Part shown: positions 33,748 to 45,829 of the stretch, piece after piece
Layout of the letters: the number at the start of each line of letters is the position of its first letter
Position numbering within the stretch: position 1 is the first letter of the stretch
Assembly: GCA_012845835.1 (NCBI GenBank)
Contig: JABAKD010000025.1
Span: forward strand, 8,886,338-8,950,337
Length of the DNA stretch: 64,000 nucleotides
Source: Undaria pinnatifida
Taxonomy: Eukaryota; Sar; Phaeophyceae; Laminariales; Alariaceae
Reading direction: 5' to 3'
Made by a program: the position numbers and the translations under genes
Notes under the pieces: generated by a model
What the model was told of the DNA's origin: nothing
The model's database searches: none
The model's input: only the letters and a program-made list of their open reading frames with translations

Positions 33748-33890
33748 AAAGAAGTGGTTACGACAACACAAAGCCTTCCTAGGGTGATGGAACACCCGTT
33801 GCAGAAGAACAGTATATGTTCGGGAGGTGATTAGTTAGAGCAATGGAAAACCGCTGCAGAAGAACAGCGTCGTTCGAGTTATAACACGAA
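33748..33890 (+). pseudogene. Further decayed copy of the same terminal-exon end
   Basis: CTACGACA-type sequence, AAAGCCTTCCTAGGGTGATGG, CCCGTTGCAGAAGAACAG and GTTCGGG repeat the tail of the exon ending at 33177. The second half (CAATGGAAAACCGCTGCAG) is itself doubled. Confidence 0.55.
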
Positions 33891-33899
33891 CCAAAAAAA

Positions 33900-35690
33900 A
33901 GTCGAGATTTTTCTTGACACATTTTCCGGAGAAAATGCTTCAGATTTTTCTCGAGGCTGTTACGAGAAGGCATAGAAAGAAGGCAGGCAGGCAGACAACG
34001 TGATAGGGTTGCGTAGTTTAAGCGGCGTGACGCACCGCCTCACGAGTTATCTGAGATACAAAGATGCCATCGTGGGGCCCGGCTTAGTACCCCCCCCCCC
34101 CCTCCGCCCCCCAGCCCCCCCTTCCCGCCCCCCAACACCCCTTTTCCGGTATCTGAAGTCACTTAAGTGTAGAGGAAGTTGTGGTTTCATTGCACTTGTA
34201 GTCCCTTGTTATTGCGATACCCTGTAGTGCGGGATTCCAGTTTAGTGCGGTGGAAATCGCTTGGAACGACCTCGTTCTACAGATAATCGGTCCCCGTTAG
34301 TGCGTGCGACTCATTTTAGTGCGGTCATTATCACTGGGCTAGATCTCGTCCTACGGAGAACAGCACCATCCCAGGACAATTCCGGCCTCCGCTTTTTATT
34401 CTGGCGTAATGTCCCTTGGCAAGGTACCGACCGCACTATGGAGGGACCATGACTGTACAGTAGTAGTTTTTTTTTCTTTCTTTCGCGTTTTCTTCGCTGC
34501 TGTGTTCGGTAGCTCACGTGTTGAATTTGGCGAAATGGGCATACTAAAATGAGGGAGGGGGGTGTGTCAAGCTCACACTTTTTTTTCGCCATTTTTTGTA
34601 TTCTTGGCTGTCTTTTTTTTCCGGAGGTTTCGTAGACGCTGCGTTGCCTTTCGTACAGCGGTCAGGATAGTATTTGCCCGCGAGAGAGGCGGGGGGGGGG
34701 GGGGGGGGGGGAGACAGCAGAGACGGGGAAAGAGGGAGAGAGAGAGAGAGATAGAGAAGGGGGTAAGAAATAAGCGAGGAAGATGAAGCGAGTGACGGAG
34801 AACAGAGAGAGAGCGAGAAAGAAAGAGAGCAAAAGGATAACGAGATAGAAGCATTTTTTTTTTTTTCCGGGAGAGGCAGATGAGACAACGCACGCGTTTT
34901 TTTTTTTTAATCGCCCTCCGCGAACCGCAAAGATCGAGGAAATGAGTTTCCGCGGCTGTGATTTTTTTTTCTTTTTTTTTCTTTTGTGTTGCTGTAGCGC
35001 ACTTAATGAACAAGGCCCCGCCATCGCCTGTTTCTGTTGTGGCGGAAATATACTATTTCCTGCCCTTTTTTTGCTTGGAAAATAATTTGGCCGGTTTGAT
35101 CACGAACAAACTCACACAAGCAAACACTTGCTTGCCCATGATCAAACGCACGTTTACCCATGAGCGAGCACCATGATCACGCACGTTTGCCCGTGATCAA
35201 ACCCAACTCCCTTTTTTTTCGAAAGACTACTTACTGGCTGTGAGGCGTTTACTTTTTTTCGAAAGAGTGACTTTTTTTTTATTATTTTTCTTTTTTCCGA
35301 AATAAGCTGGCGTTTCTTTCCTGAAACGAAGTTGGAACCATGTTTGACACGTTAAACCCTGTTACTAACTTTGAGGTTATAGTGGGGGTTTCCCAATGAG
35401 GCGTTCTGAGTAAGGCGGTACCCTGATATAAGGCGGTCAAGATCGCTCGGCGCGACTGGGCAATTGCCCTCATAACCCGGAGGGAACGAGAGGCGCCTTC
35501 CCCCGATATGGCGGTCGTGCTGCTCTCGCACACCACCGCCTCACAGGGGGACCTTACCTTACCTCTGCTATTGTTAAGTTGATGGTATACATGGATCTCG
35601 CACGGAATGTCTACACCGTGCCGTCTCTTGTGCTTTTTTTGCATCCCCGGTTTGGGGGAAACGCCTCCTTTGCCCTATTCTTGATGAATT
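33900..35690. other. No supported gene; homopolymer-rich
   Basis: Runs of C (34090-34100), G (34690-34711), T and GAGA (34735-34830). CATGATCA/TGATCACG words near 35095-35200 are self-complementary. A GGCGGT cluster lies at 35410-35520, related to 11.0 kb. Confidence 0.5.
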
Positions 35691-35691
35691 T

Positions 35692-36100
35692 TTGACGCGT
35701 GCCACGACAGAGGTCGTGGCAGTTTTCGTCTGAAATGGTTTCTGAATAACGGAGCCCCTTAACCCCTTTGGAGCCCCCAAACCCCTCCCTATACAAAATC
35801 CAAGTCATTTTGTCCCCAAAAAGGGTTTCCAGTTGTAAAGGGGTTAACCCAGGAATCGTCGGAAATTCGCCATTTTTTTTTGTTTGCTGTGATTCTTGGT
35901 TGTGTGTGTTCCTACGAGAGGCCCATGGGATTTTTCATCCGGTACTCGTAGCAATGCATTTTTTTTATTTTTTTCTTCTTGCTTTTTTCTTCTTCTCCAT
36001 AGAATCAGTTTTTCAAGGAGGTCTTTTAAGCTCCCAAAAATGAGGAAGATTTTCTCAGAAAAAAAAAGTAGTGCACACCTCTATCGGGGTATTGTTGTTA
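35692..36100 (+). mobile_element. R2 TIR element, copy b, with a clean R1 insertion
   Basis: The left end is GACGCGTGCCACGACAGAGG and the right end is GTGCACACCTCTATCGGGG. The core GTTTCTGAATAACGGAGCCCC, TCGTCGGAAATTCG and CCATGGGATTTTTCATCCG match copy c at 51.9-52.5 kb. The R1 MITE at 35763-35843 interrupts it at a TTAA. Confidence 0.7.
35763..35843 (+). mobile_element. R1 MITE, clean copy with TTAA target duplication (piggyBac-type)
   Basis: An 81-bp element runs from CCCCTTTGGAGCCCCCAAAC to GGTTTCCAGTTGTAAAGGGG, flanked by TTAA at 35759-35762 and 35844-35847. The ends are inverted (CCCCTTT/AAAGGGG). The same host sequence without the insert is at 52009-52012. TTAA duplication with CCC-starting ends is the hallmark of the piggyBac superfamily. 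No coding capacity. Confidence 0.85.
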
Positions 36101-36274
36101 TGTTTGTCAACGCTAAATCTGGCTTTTCAGTTTTGCCCTGAATCAGCGGCTGTTTTTGGTTATTTTAGGCCCTGCTCCCATGTTTTTATGGGCGAAAACA
36201 AGTTAGATATGGCGTGGGGACAATTATGCATTTCTGGATGTGGGTTAGATTAATGGACCTTTAAATGAAGTGGT

Positions 36275-36600
36275 GTTGCCGTTTTGACGCGCAGCGTGTA
36301 GCACATGGTGCAGCTTCAAACCGACGCGTCGCTGGTTCCAAGATTGAAGCTTGGCTTGTACTCGTACGACAAGACCTGTGCTGCTCGGGGATCATGTTGG
36401 CGCGCAGCGTGTAGCGCATGGTGCAGCTCGTACTCGTACGAGAAGATCTGTGCTGCTTGGAGATCATGTTGACGCGCAGCGTGTAGCGCATGGTGCAGCT
36501 TCGAATTGACATGTGAGCTTGTTTAAGATTGAACTTTTACCTGTACTCGTGCAAGCAGACCTACCTGTGCTGCTTGGAGATGGGCTCGAATCATAGGGTG
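36275..36600 (+). repeat. Tandem array of ~95-bp units, three copies
   Basis: GACGCGCAGCGTGTAGC..ATGGTGCAGCT, CTCGTACGA and CTGTGCTGCT.GGAGAT recur at about 36287, 36393 and 36470, with a partial fourth near 36540-36590. Confidence 0.75.
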
Positions 36601-37019
36601 TGCCAAGCAGCACCTGGACTGCTGCTGCTGTAGCCAGTACGAGTATGTCTGCGTTTCTGCTTTCTTGAGTTTCTGTTTGCTTGTTTTCTTCTCCCCTTTT
36701 ACCTTTCTTTCTTGCGTTTTTTTTCGCTTTTCTTTCTCGATTTTTTTTGTTCTTGCTTTTTATTTCCCTCTTTTCTCGCTTTTTTTTTCGATCAACTAAT
36801 TTGGGGGGTGGATGCTCGTAACACAAGGGTCAGTCGACAGGTAATCCACGCACAGTAAGATATTTTTCGCGAGCATAAGGCTCACTGACTACGTGGAGAA
36901 AATGTTGTGTACCAGTACACTGCAGTGGTCCCTCTCTAGTGCCGGCCGCCCTCTATAATGCCGGTCTCCCGCTACAATGCCGGCGGAATCGCTCCGCGAC
37001 TGATTCTACGGTAGACACC

Positions 37020-37230
37020 CCACGAAAATTAGCGATTTTCTTTAAGAACAACGTTTCATGGCTGCTCGACACGAGGAAGCTTGGACGCCATGAAAAAATT
37101 ATCGGCATATATGCTCTTCAGCCAAGGGCTATCATCGAGCGATGACGTCGGGGTGGCAGGGGGCGCCGAATTTCAGGGGATACGGCCGGGAGCTGGAGCT
37201 CAAAACCGGCGATTTCGCTGAAGAAAACTG
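37020..37230 (+). repeat. Dispersed repeat R14
   Basis: TTAGCGATTTTCTT, GTTTCATGGCTG, GACGTCGGGGTGGCA and ACGGCCGG.GAGCTGG recur at about 45030-45240, with a short piece at 45888-45950. No coding content recognised. Confidence 0.6.
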
Positions 37231-37561
37231 GGGGGGGGGCTACCACAGAACGACTCCGGGCACAGATGGGAACACCCATATAGTGCCGGTTGAGTAGTGC
37301 GGGTTGTCCGCGATAGTGCCTGTGAAATCGCTTGTCACAGATGGGAACAACCAGTCGAGGTAGATTGTGGCGCAGTGCCGGTTTCCGTTACAGTACCGGT
37401 TAGTGCACACATCGGCATTATTATAGAGGAATCACTACTGTATATATACGAAGTAGATTACGTGAGAAGATACTCTATCTACGATCGAGTACCGTTTTTT
37501 TCGTATGGCAGGGAGGGTAATTGGACGCGGGGGGGTGGGGGGGTGGGGGGGGGCAAAAGGT

Positions 37562-37690
37562 TCATTTGTTGCTTGCCTTAGTCATTTGACCATTGACCAC
37601 GCATCCCTTTCGACACGGAGCACCGTTTCTACTCGTAATAGCGACACCTCCAACACTTGGGTACTCTTTTGTTCTTTTTTGCGAAGTCTA
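37562..37690 (-). mobile_element. Decayed LINE 3' end, short copy
   Basis: Nucleotide match to the last ~120 bp of the LINE at 56.4 kb (the region coding PSRKGC..NGQMTKASNK on the minus strand), followed on that strand by a C-rich tail (G-rich on plus, 37520-37560). Confidence 0.65.
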
Positions 37691-37699
37691 TCTAGGGTT

Positions 37700-39830
37700 T
37701 TGTATCGTTTTTTTGTACGGGGGCGGGGGGGAGCGGGTATGATATAGCGGCAGGGCGCACCGGGGGGGGGAGGGGGGGGGCGGTATATGGGTACCTAGGA
37801 TGACGTTTTAGGCTGAGCGCTAACGAGAGAGCAGAACGCGGCTGACCAGAGCGAAGCGGCGCAACTTAGCCTACTCTGAAAACAGTACAATACAGGAACC
37901 CTTCACCTCTACGCGCCCTTACAAGTTGAAAGGCCTTGAAAAGGCTGGGCGTGCTCTACAAAGTTTTTCCATCACGGCACGGTGTTCAGACCCGCGAAAA
38001 GTCGGTCTACAAGCAAGTTACATCTGCCTCAAGTAGTGTTCGTTTTCACCATCGCAAGGTAGCACCTCACAGTAGTCCCTGACAGATCCTCTGAGGCGGA
38101 GAAACATAGGTGAATCTCCGCCAACGCTAGATTCGATCGGACGTCGCATCGCAAGGTGGCATCTCACAGTCCCCTGTACGTGACCACAAACCACCACAGC
38201 CTCACCCTCTTGGTATCCCCCGATACAGCTCAATATGTAACAACAACCACCTCTACTTTCACATATCTCCCATCCTCGCCCTCAGACCGGGGCGTCTCTA
38301 CTGGATGACGGGGCCGCCGTTGAGGCGGCCCCGTCCGCTTGTATGTGGTATTGGTGTTTCGTATGATGTCGGAATTGAATGGTACTACATAGCGGGAATG
38401 TCCTGTCCTGGCATATGTTCGCCGGCTGTTTTTTTTCGCTTTTTCGGTTGACATGGCGCCGTCCAAAGCATGAAATTTCACGAGGTGAGCATCTATACAT
38501 ACAACACATACCCGCGATCGCGCTTGCGGCCTCCTCCAATCCTGGGGGCTTACTTGAGATCGGAATGGAAGTGAGACGAAGGCGGTAGAGGTGCGAGCCG
38601 TCCCAGACGATTGGTTGGGGTTTGCATTTCTTTTGGAGCGAAACGTTTCTTGACAGGTTCTCCTGGGCTCTCCTCAAAAGGGGGGGGACCTACCGGGTTT
38701 TAAGTACGATAATTGACGCGTGCTACGATAAGAGGCGCGCATCACGTTTTTTTTCTGAGTTTTCTCGTTTTCGGAGCTTTTAAGACCGCTCCCAAAAAAC
38801 CTGATTTTTTGAGGATCGGAACAAGAAACGGATACCGGATACAGAAAAAGCCATGGGGGTCTTAGGTGCGCGCAGCGAGACTCGTGCAATAAAAAATGGC
38901 CTATTTTTTGCCGACGATTTATGCGTTAAGGAGCGCCGTCATGCATGCGCAAAAAAAACGTTTCAGACGAAAGAGCTACCTGTCGGTCGTGCAGAGAAAA
39001 AAAAGCCGGTCGGGTTTTGCGCGAAGGACTGAGCTGCCTTGTCGGAAGAAGCCATGTATGTTTGTCGGGGTAATGTTTGGATTGAGATCCTCGTGTTAGG
39101 AAGGCCAGAAAACTTCTGCTGCCTGCACCCCTACTATATTATATTATAGCGTGTGATGTGACTCGCGCGCAACCCTTTTCATTTTTTTCGAGGCGCCTCG
39201 AGCACGCACGAGGATAGAGCTCGATCTACATAGTACTCTGGACATATATCCAAAAACTGATTTATTTGGAAAAGCAAGAAGAAAAAAAAGACAAAAAGTG
39301 CAACTCATCCGATCGATGAGGAAAAACACGTACAATCAATCCCATGGCCTAGATATATACTAAAAAATAAAACGTTGCGAAAAAACAAGAAGTAACATTC
39401 CGACGGTTTTGGGATAAGTAGCGCTCCCCGTCATTCCTCAGACAAGAAGAAAAAAAATTGCCAAAAAGCGCTTGTTGTACACCTCGCTGTTGTTACTGTC
39501 TTGTTCCACGGTATATCTATCCCGCCCCCCCCAACTTTTCTTTTACGCGAACATCGATATGGGTTTATGAAAAACCAGCTCCCGGCCGTATCTTCCGAGA
39601 ACTACGCGGTGCCCGCGTCGCCAGCCCCCGACGTGATCTTCGTCCGGTGGTTCCTTTGCAAACAAGCACTTACTTGTGATGTGTGTGTTATATGGAGATG
39701 TTTTTTTCATGGCACATATCCTTCCTCGAGTGTCCAGCAGCCCCGGGCAGATTATGAATATAAACGTTCTCGTTAACAAAAACAAGAAGAAAACGCTGTT
39801 TTTTTGGAGTCGGTCGTCAAGTCCTCTATC
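37700..39830. other. No supported gene
   Basis: Contains R2 fragments (38714-38800; 38895-38950 inverted, with an uninterrupted TTAA; 39395-39440 inverted). A CATCGCAAGGT.GCA.CTCACAGT word recurs at 38051 and 38147. A minus-strand frame at 38677-38282 has mixed composition but no splice support. Confidence 0.45.
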
Positions 39831-39837
39831 GAACCAC

Positions 39838-40600
39838 GCGGAGGCTACGGTGGGGAGGGTGTCCCCTTTTTGCTTGTGAAGACGAAGGAGCACGGCTACA
39901 CGGTTGAGGGGGGTACCCCCCCACTTTTTACTACCACCGGAGAGTCTGAGCCACTCGCGCGAGTGACTCTGTGCACCTCACCTGGACAAAAGCACGTTCG
40001 GCGAGTTTTTTGTTGAGAGCAGCTTCGGATTAATAGCTAGAGCCACCCCTTTTGTGGTATTAATATCGAGAACGTTAAGCAAAAGCACGAAAGCACCTGT
40101 GACACCGCAAAGCAACAGGGGGGGGCGGCCAAAGCTACGTACGGTTTGGTGGCGGGGGGGGGGGGGGGGAGGGGTTCCCTTTTGAAGTTTTTTTTTTGCA
40201 GTGTCTATCCTCGCGCGTGATCCCCCCCCCCCCCCCCCCGCCGCCCCCTTTTTCTTGTGATCGACGTCATAGTTTTGGGATTTTTTCGTGCTGTTTTTAA
40301 CTTTTCGATATATATATACCGGTATATATATGAATCCTTGTAACGGGATGCGGTCATAGATAGAGGATACTTGTACGTTGCGCCAAAGTAGCAAACTAAC
40401 CACCTAACGTGTTTTTGTCCGTGAGAAAGGTACAGAGTGACCCGTGCGAGTTGGCCCGGACTAAGTTGCGAAAAAGGGCGGGTACCTCTACCGCGCAGCC
40501 TTGCCCGGGGTCACTCGCCCGAGGGACACCGAGCCACTGAAAAAAAAAGGTGCTCAAAAGGGGGTAATCCACCCCTACCGCACGTAGTAGCCTGGGCCTC
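39838..40600. mobile_element. R15-like composite region
   Basis: It starts GAGGCTACGGTGGGGAGG with GAGCCACTCGCGCGAGTGAC, and ends CCCCTACCGCACGTAG..CCTGGG. It contains G and C homopolymers (about 40155-40172, 40222-40240). Probably more than one insertion. Confidence 0.4.
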
Positions 40601-40868
40601 TACGGTAGGTAGTAGTCCCCGGGGGTCGTTTTTTGTTCTGTTTTGTTTTGTTTTTTTTGTTTCTTTGTTTGTTTTCTCGGCGGTGGCCTTCGGGGTCACT
40701 CGCGTGACCGGGTCCGTCTGCGCGGCCTTCAAGCTGTTTTGTTTTTATTGTTTTATTGTTTTATTGTTTATTGTTTTATAGTTTTTTTTTTTTTTTTCAG
40801 TTTTTTTTTTTACAATGTTTTTTTCTTGTTTTCTTTTTGCTGGGTGTGCATCCGGAATGGAATGTTAA

Positions 40869-41226
40869 CCCTTTTACAACTGGAAACCCATTTTTGGGGA
40901 CAAACTTGACCAAGGCTACGGTAGGGGGGGTACCCCCATTTTCACTGGTGTGTTTGAGCCACTCGTACGAGTAGCTCTGTACCATACGGATGAAGATGGT
41001 TTAGGCACTTGTTTTGGCGCAGCTTAGATCACCTTTGCATTGCGGATTGATTTCGTCAGTGTAAAACATGAAGAAAACGTAAGATCTCGTAGAAAAAAAG
41101 GGGTTACTCGCGCGAGTGACCCCTAGCCACTGTAATAAAAGGCCCAAAAGGGGACCCCCCTACCGTAGCCTGGGTCACTTACTTGGGTTTAGTATAGGGA
41201 GGGGTTCGGGGGCTCTAAATAAAGGG
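40869..41226 (-). mobile_element. R1 MITE split by the R15 insertion
   Basis: The left half (40869-40907) follows TTAA at 40865-40868; the right half (41177-41226) precedes TTAA at 41227-41230. Joining the halves and removing one ACTT gives an R1 copy of the usual length around GACAAA..ACTTGG. Confidence 0.8.
40908..41176 (+). mobile_element. R15 TIR element inserted in an R1 MITE
   Basis: 269 bp with ~22-bp inverted ends: GACCAAGGCTACGGTAGGGG on the left and CCCCTACCGTAGCCTGGGTC on the right. It is flanked by ACTT (40904-40907 and 41177-41180). Sub-terminal palindromes (CACTCGTACGAGT, ACTCGCGCGAGT) characterise the family. Related copies: about 45475-45829, 39838-40600 (composite) and a right end at 30365-30390. 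Confidence 0.8.
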
Positions 41227-41399
41227 TTAAGCTACAGGCTGCGCCGCGCGCCAAAAACAAAAAATCTCCCACACGAGTAAAAGAAAGTTTTTTGGTCCGT
41301 GAGAGATGTACAGAGAGTCAGTCGTGCGAGTTGACCCGAACCCGGTAGATAGAGTGGGAAGGGCAGGGGGGTACCCCCTCTCTCCCTAACGATAAGGCC

Positions 41400-43100
41400 G
41401 CTCGCGCTCACAAGGCGCGTGCTACGATAGAGGTGCACCCTTTTTTGTTCCGAGGCTCGTAACCTGATTTGAGCCCTACATACACCTGTCACCCCAAGAA
41501 CCTGCTTTTTTTTGGGTTAGACTGTAAGCGGAGAACCCGGTGGGCAGACCCATCCATGGCCGAGGTATACAACAACAAAGACGCGCGGTAAGAAACGTAG
41601 AGAGGTGCACCACTTTTTTTCCGAGGTTCCTCGATTTGGGAAATATTTTCAGCGATTGTTTCTCTCTCTCTTTTGTAACAGGGATCTCCGACGCCAAAAA
41701 TAAAAACCATCCACTATGGGACCAGAAATCATCGTTATTTCTGGGTTCAGACATAATCGAGGCCAGAAATCATCAGCGGATCTGGTGATTTCTGAGCCCA
41801 AAAATAACAGCTCTCTTCTAACCTCTCAGAACTGGGATTAATTGACTTTTGAATACAACCTCGTACCAAGTATCACATGTCACCACTGCCTATACTGTAC
41901 GGGATCATCATCCTGTCTGCTGTACACGTCACCCATCACCCACAACAAATAATCGCAAACACACCTACGACAGCATACCGCGCTTGTTGTGTGCGAGACA
42001 GAGCTTCGTCCTCACACAAACGCGACAGCAGCAGCAGCACCACCACCATCGAAACCACCACCACAGGCACACAACACCAGCAGCACAGCAGCACAGCAGC
42101 AGCACAGAAGCAGGGACAGCGGCAGAGGCCGTGGTGACCTGACGTCGCCGGCGACAGTGTACGTGCCAGATTTCAAAAATACAGGCAAACGGCAAAAAAA
42201 CGAGACCTACCAATTCAAAATAAAACCACTTTCCAAAAATCAGAAGCCATGATGGACGCCCCTTATTTCACAATCTGATGATGCAGTTATTTCCGGAGCC
42301 TCAAAACTACAAAAAAAAATCGCCAGAAATAATCGCTCAAAGTTTTCCCCCTAAAATCTAGTAGGTCTTAGGACACTCTCCCAAAAACAGATTTGGAGAG
42401 AAATAAAACCGCTACCACACACACCACCACCGGATGAAAAAAAAATCCTACGATATTATGGCCTACAGGTACACGACAAAAAACTCTCACATGAAAAAAA
42501 AAAAAAAAAAATGATCGATTCCCGACGGTTTTGGGCTAAGAAGTGAGGAGCCCCGTCCAAAATTCAGAACCCATTTCAGACGAAAAGAGGACCACCTCTA
42601 TCATAGCATGTGCCAATTTTTTTTTGTAAAATGACACTCACATATCATCCGCGACGATTTTGGGGTGAGGGAGCCCGTCGTTCAGATAGTGCTTGGACAA
42701 TAATAAATACCAGGTAGGTGAGTGATGAAGCCTGCTGCGCGTTGAAACATACATGCGCGCAGCAGTTTCGAACCAGCCCTTTTGTTATGTGGACAGCGGG
42801 TTGTCGTTCGATGCTTCTTCGGAAGTATAGACTATAGGGGAGGAGGGCTTGGCCCTTCCTTGCGGCTGAAGGGGGCAGGGCGAGAGGAGAAGGAGGAGGT
42901 GTACATGTAGTGTTCGTAGTTTTTGGTTGTTGGAAGACATCGTTTCACGCTTTCATCTCTGCTGGGTGTTGTGTTCTTTTCACCGTGTTTCTGGATTTTG
43001 ACACTCACGCTACATTGATTGTCAGATGGCAAATGGATAATAACAACAACAACAATACCACCACCAACAAGTGATAAGTCAGACATTATTGTGTTCTTCT
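41400..43100. other. No supported gene; R2 fragments and CA-rich repeats
   Basis: R2-like ends at 41418-41440 and 42590-42615 face each other and could bound a degraded ~1.2-kb element. CCAGAAATCAT/TTATTTCTGG palindromes are at 41715-41800. CAGCAG/CACCAC-rich sequence at 42020-42115 gives artefact frames. Confidence 0.45.
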
Positions 43101-43119
43101 GCGACACGTCGCGTGGGAC

Positions 43120-44225
43120 ATCATAGCATGTCATGGGTTCCCATGGGTTCCCATGGCATGTCCCACGGCTTGTCGCGGCAGTGGGACATGCCATGGGTTC
43201 CCATGAACCCATGCCATGCCATGGCATGTCCCAAGACGTGTCCCGACATGCCGCGATATGCCACGATATCCCGTGTCATGCCGCGACTGTTCCAGCGTCT
43301 CCCGCGACATGCCGCGGCATTTCCTACGGTGAAGCGTCGTTCAGCATGCCACGATATATCGTGGACACATCGTAACATGCTGCGGTATGCCCGCGGGAAC
43401 TACCAACAACGCAGCTTGCAAAGATGGGCATTGACCCGAAATTCGTCGACCTCCCGGCTGACGTCCTCAAAATATGTTTATAAAATCGAACGAAACTTCC
43501 CATCGCGTCGCACCGTTGCAACGGTGTACCACGTGTACCACCGTATACCACCGTTGTATCAACCAATACAGTCATTGGAGTGAAATGGTTGAAAAAGAAC
43601 AATACTATGTATCGCCCCATGACTCGGGCGGTGGTCGGGCTGGAATGGTACGAACGGAAGGTAAAAAGGTCATGGGACATATCGTGAGGGTCATGGGACG
43701 TCGTGGGAAGTCATGGGGGACGTCGTGGAAAGTCATGGGACGTTTCGTGGGAAGTGCCATGGGACGTTTCGTGGGACGTCGTGGGACGTCCGTGGGACGT
43801 CGTGGGAAGTCATGGGAAGTCATGGGACGTCGTGATATGTCATGGGACGTCTTGATATGTCATGGGAATGGTAATGAAATGTCGTAGCATTTTACTCGTT
43901 TTAATGTATTGTGTATTGTGTACGTTTCGCGTGTAATTGAAACCCTAAATGATGGCGTTATTTCGGTGCCGTGGGACAGAACCGCGACAAATCTCATGGC
44001 ATCCCACGGGATGCCGTGGTATATCCCACGGCATCCCATGGCATGTCCCACGGGACGCCCCGACATCCCACGGCGGCATTCCATGGGACGTGCGGTGGGA
44101 TATCCCACGGCATCCCATGGGATGTCCCACGGGATGCTCCGACATCCCACGGCATCCCATGGGACGTGCGGTGGGATGCCATGATGAGATCCCATGGGAT
44201 GTCCCACGGGATGCCGCGAGAAAAC
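43120..44225. repeat. Three CCATGGGA/TCCCACGG palindromic word arrays
   Basis: Blocks at 43120-43380, 43665-43870 and 43975-44220 are built from ATGGGA(C/T)GTC- and GGCATCCCACGGGATG-like words about every 10 nt. The words are partly self-complementary, so single strands can fold. The long open frames (His/Trp/Met-rich) are compositional. Confidence 0.8.
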
Positions 44226-44269
44226 GCAATAATGTAAAACGCTGCGCTAGAGGAGATTAGGAAATTAGA

Positions 44270-44560
44270 CGTATGTGGCATGGAATAGTTTGGTAGACTA
44301 CAGAGAGTAGCGAGAGAACGATCGCTATCCTACCTAGGAGATGGATGGTGGCCGCAGACGGCGAACAGGACGGGGATCGGATACGCATCAAACAGTTTCT
44401 TTGTAGAGTATCCGGGAGAAGCGTAATGAGCGCCCAAATGTTGGGGGTGCCTCTATCAGGAGTATAGGAACGGTTGTCCGTCTCGAAAGGAGTGCGTGGT
44501 CAATGGTCAAATGTCTAAGGCAAGCAGCAAATGAGTACCTCTCCCCTCCCCCCCACGCTC
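44270..44560 (+). mobile_element. Decayed LINE 3' end (same family as at 56.4 kb)
   Basis: The plus strand reads RKLDVCGME.FGRL, LGDGWWPQT and NGQMSKASSK in broken frames, matching the 56.4-kb copy block for block. The final TGA is followed by GTAC and a long C tract. Confidence 0.7.
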
Positions 44561-45474
44561 CCCCTCCCTCCCCCATGCCTCCCCCCGCTTCCCCCCCCCC
44601 CCCCCCCCCCCCTTCCCCCCCAAATAAATATTTGTTGGAGAAAAACCAAAGAAATACGAACCGATGAACGACCCCGTCAAGGTATACCAGGTATCATACA
44701 CCGAAAATTATCACAAAATAAGAAAAAAGAAGTTACCGACTAATTTGAGTTAAGGTGGACATACTGCGGGAGGGTAGAGGTGCAGCTTTTTGTTTCTGAA
44801 GTTCCTAGTCTATTGAAGGAGCTTAATTTGCCTTGTGTTTAAGGGCAAAAACTGGCTCTATTTTCGAGAGGATACCTAAAACTGGTTCTATTTGATGAAC
44901 AGACCCATGGTTTGGGTACAAAACAGAAAAGCGCGTACAAGAAATATTGCAAAAATAAAATGATTGATGCTGACTCGATACCCTTCCCCCGCCCCCCCCC
45001 CAAAAAAAAATCTCGAAATAAAAAAAAATAGCGATTTTCTTCAACGACGAGCGCGTTTCATGGCTGTTTTTCGATACGAGAGAAGGACATGACATGATGA
45101 AAAGTGTCTTCATATATCTAGTTTCTTGTTTGCAAAGGACCCTATCGAACGATATGGCGTCGTCGGGGTGGCAAAAGGGGGGGGCACACCGTGTTTCAGG
45201 ACACACGGCCGGTGGGGAGCTGGTTTCTTTGCCGGCGATCTCGTTGTGTTGTAAGGAAAAAAAAGTTGGAGCTGTGGGCTACTTCCGTAGAACACACGAC
45301 TCATTGATTGCGAAACTTGTAAGAATTGACTTTTTTCCCGACGATTTAGGGTAAATGAGCCCCGTCATTAATACATATACATACAAATATATACATATAT
45401 ATATTATATATATCGCCAAGAAAAGGTATACCTTCATAAATTTATCGCAGCACGCGGCGTGTCCCGTCATGCGA

Positions 45475-45829
45475 CCAAAGAAAGCTACGGTAGTAAGGGG
45501 GGGGTCACCCTTTTGGGCCTTTTGGGCCTTTTTTTTTCCCAGTGGCTTGGGGTCACTCGCGCGAGTGAACCCCCCCCCCCCCCCCCCCCGCTGTTCCCTC
45601 GCTGTCCTAAAGCTTCCGTTCTGCTTTGATCTTGCCATGTATATATGAATCCGCAAATGGGATTGGTTAGCCACGCGGCGCCAAAAAAATGACCTACAGG
45701 GTACAGTATTTTTTGTTGTCAGCGAGTACAGGGACAGAGTCACTCGTGCGAGGGGTTCAAACTCGGTGGTGAATAAAGGGGCTGTCCCGCCCTCCCACCC
45801 CTCCCTTCCGTGGGCTTGGTCACCCAGGA
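45475..45829. mobile_element. R15-like element
   Basis: The left AAAGCTACGGTAGTAAGG and right CCCTTCCGTGGGCTTGGTC ends resemble R15. It contains GGGTCACTCGCGCGAGTGA and a C run. Target duplication is not clear. Confidence 0.5.

Noticed and set aside
43071-44281. Several 80-170 residue frames on both strands
   Set aside because: They are open on both strands in overlapping frames because of the CCATGGGA arrays; no independent protein signal.
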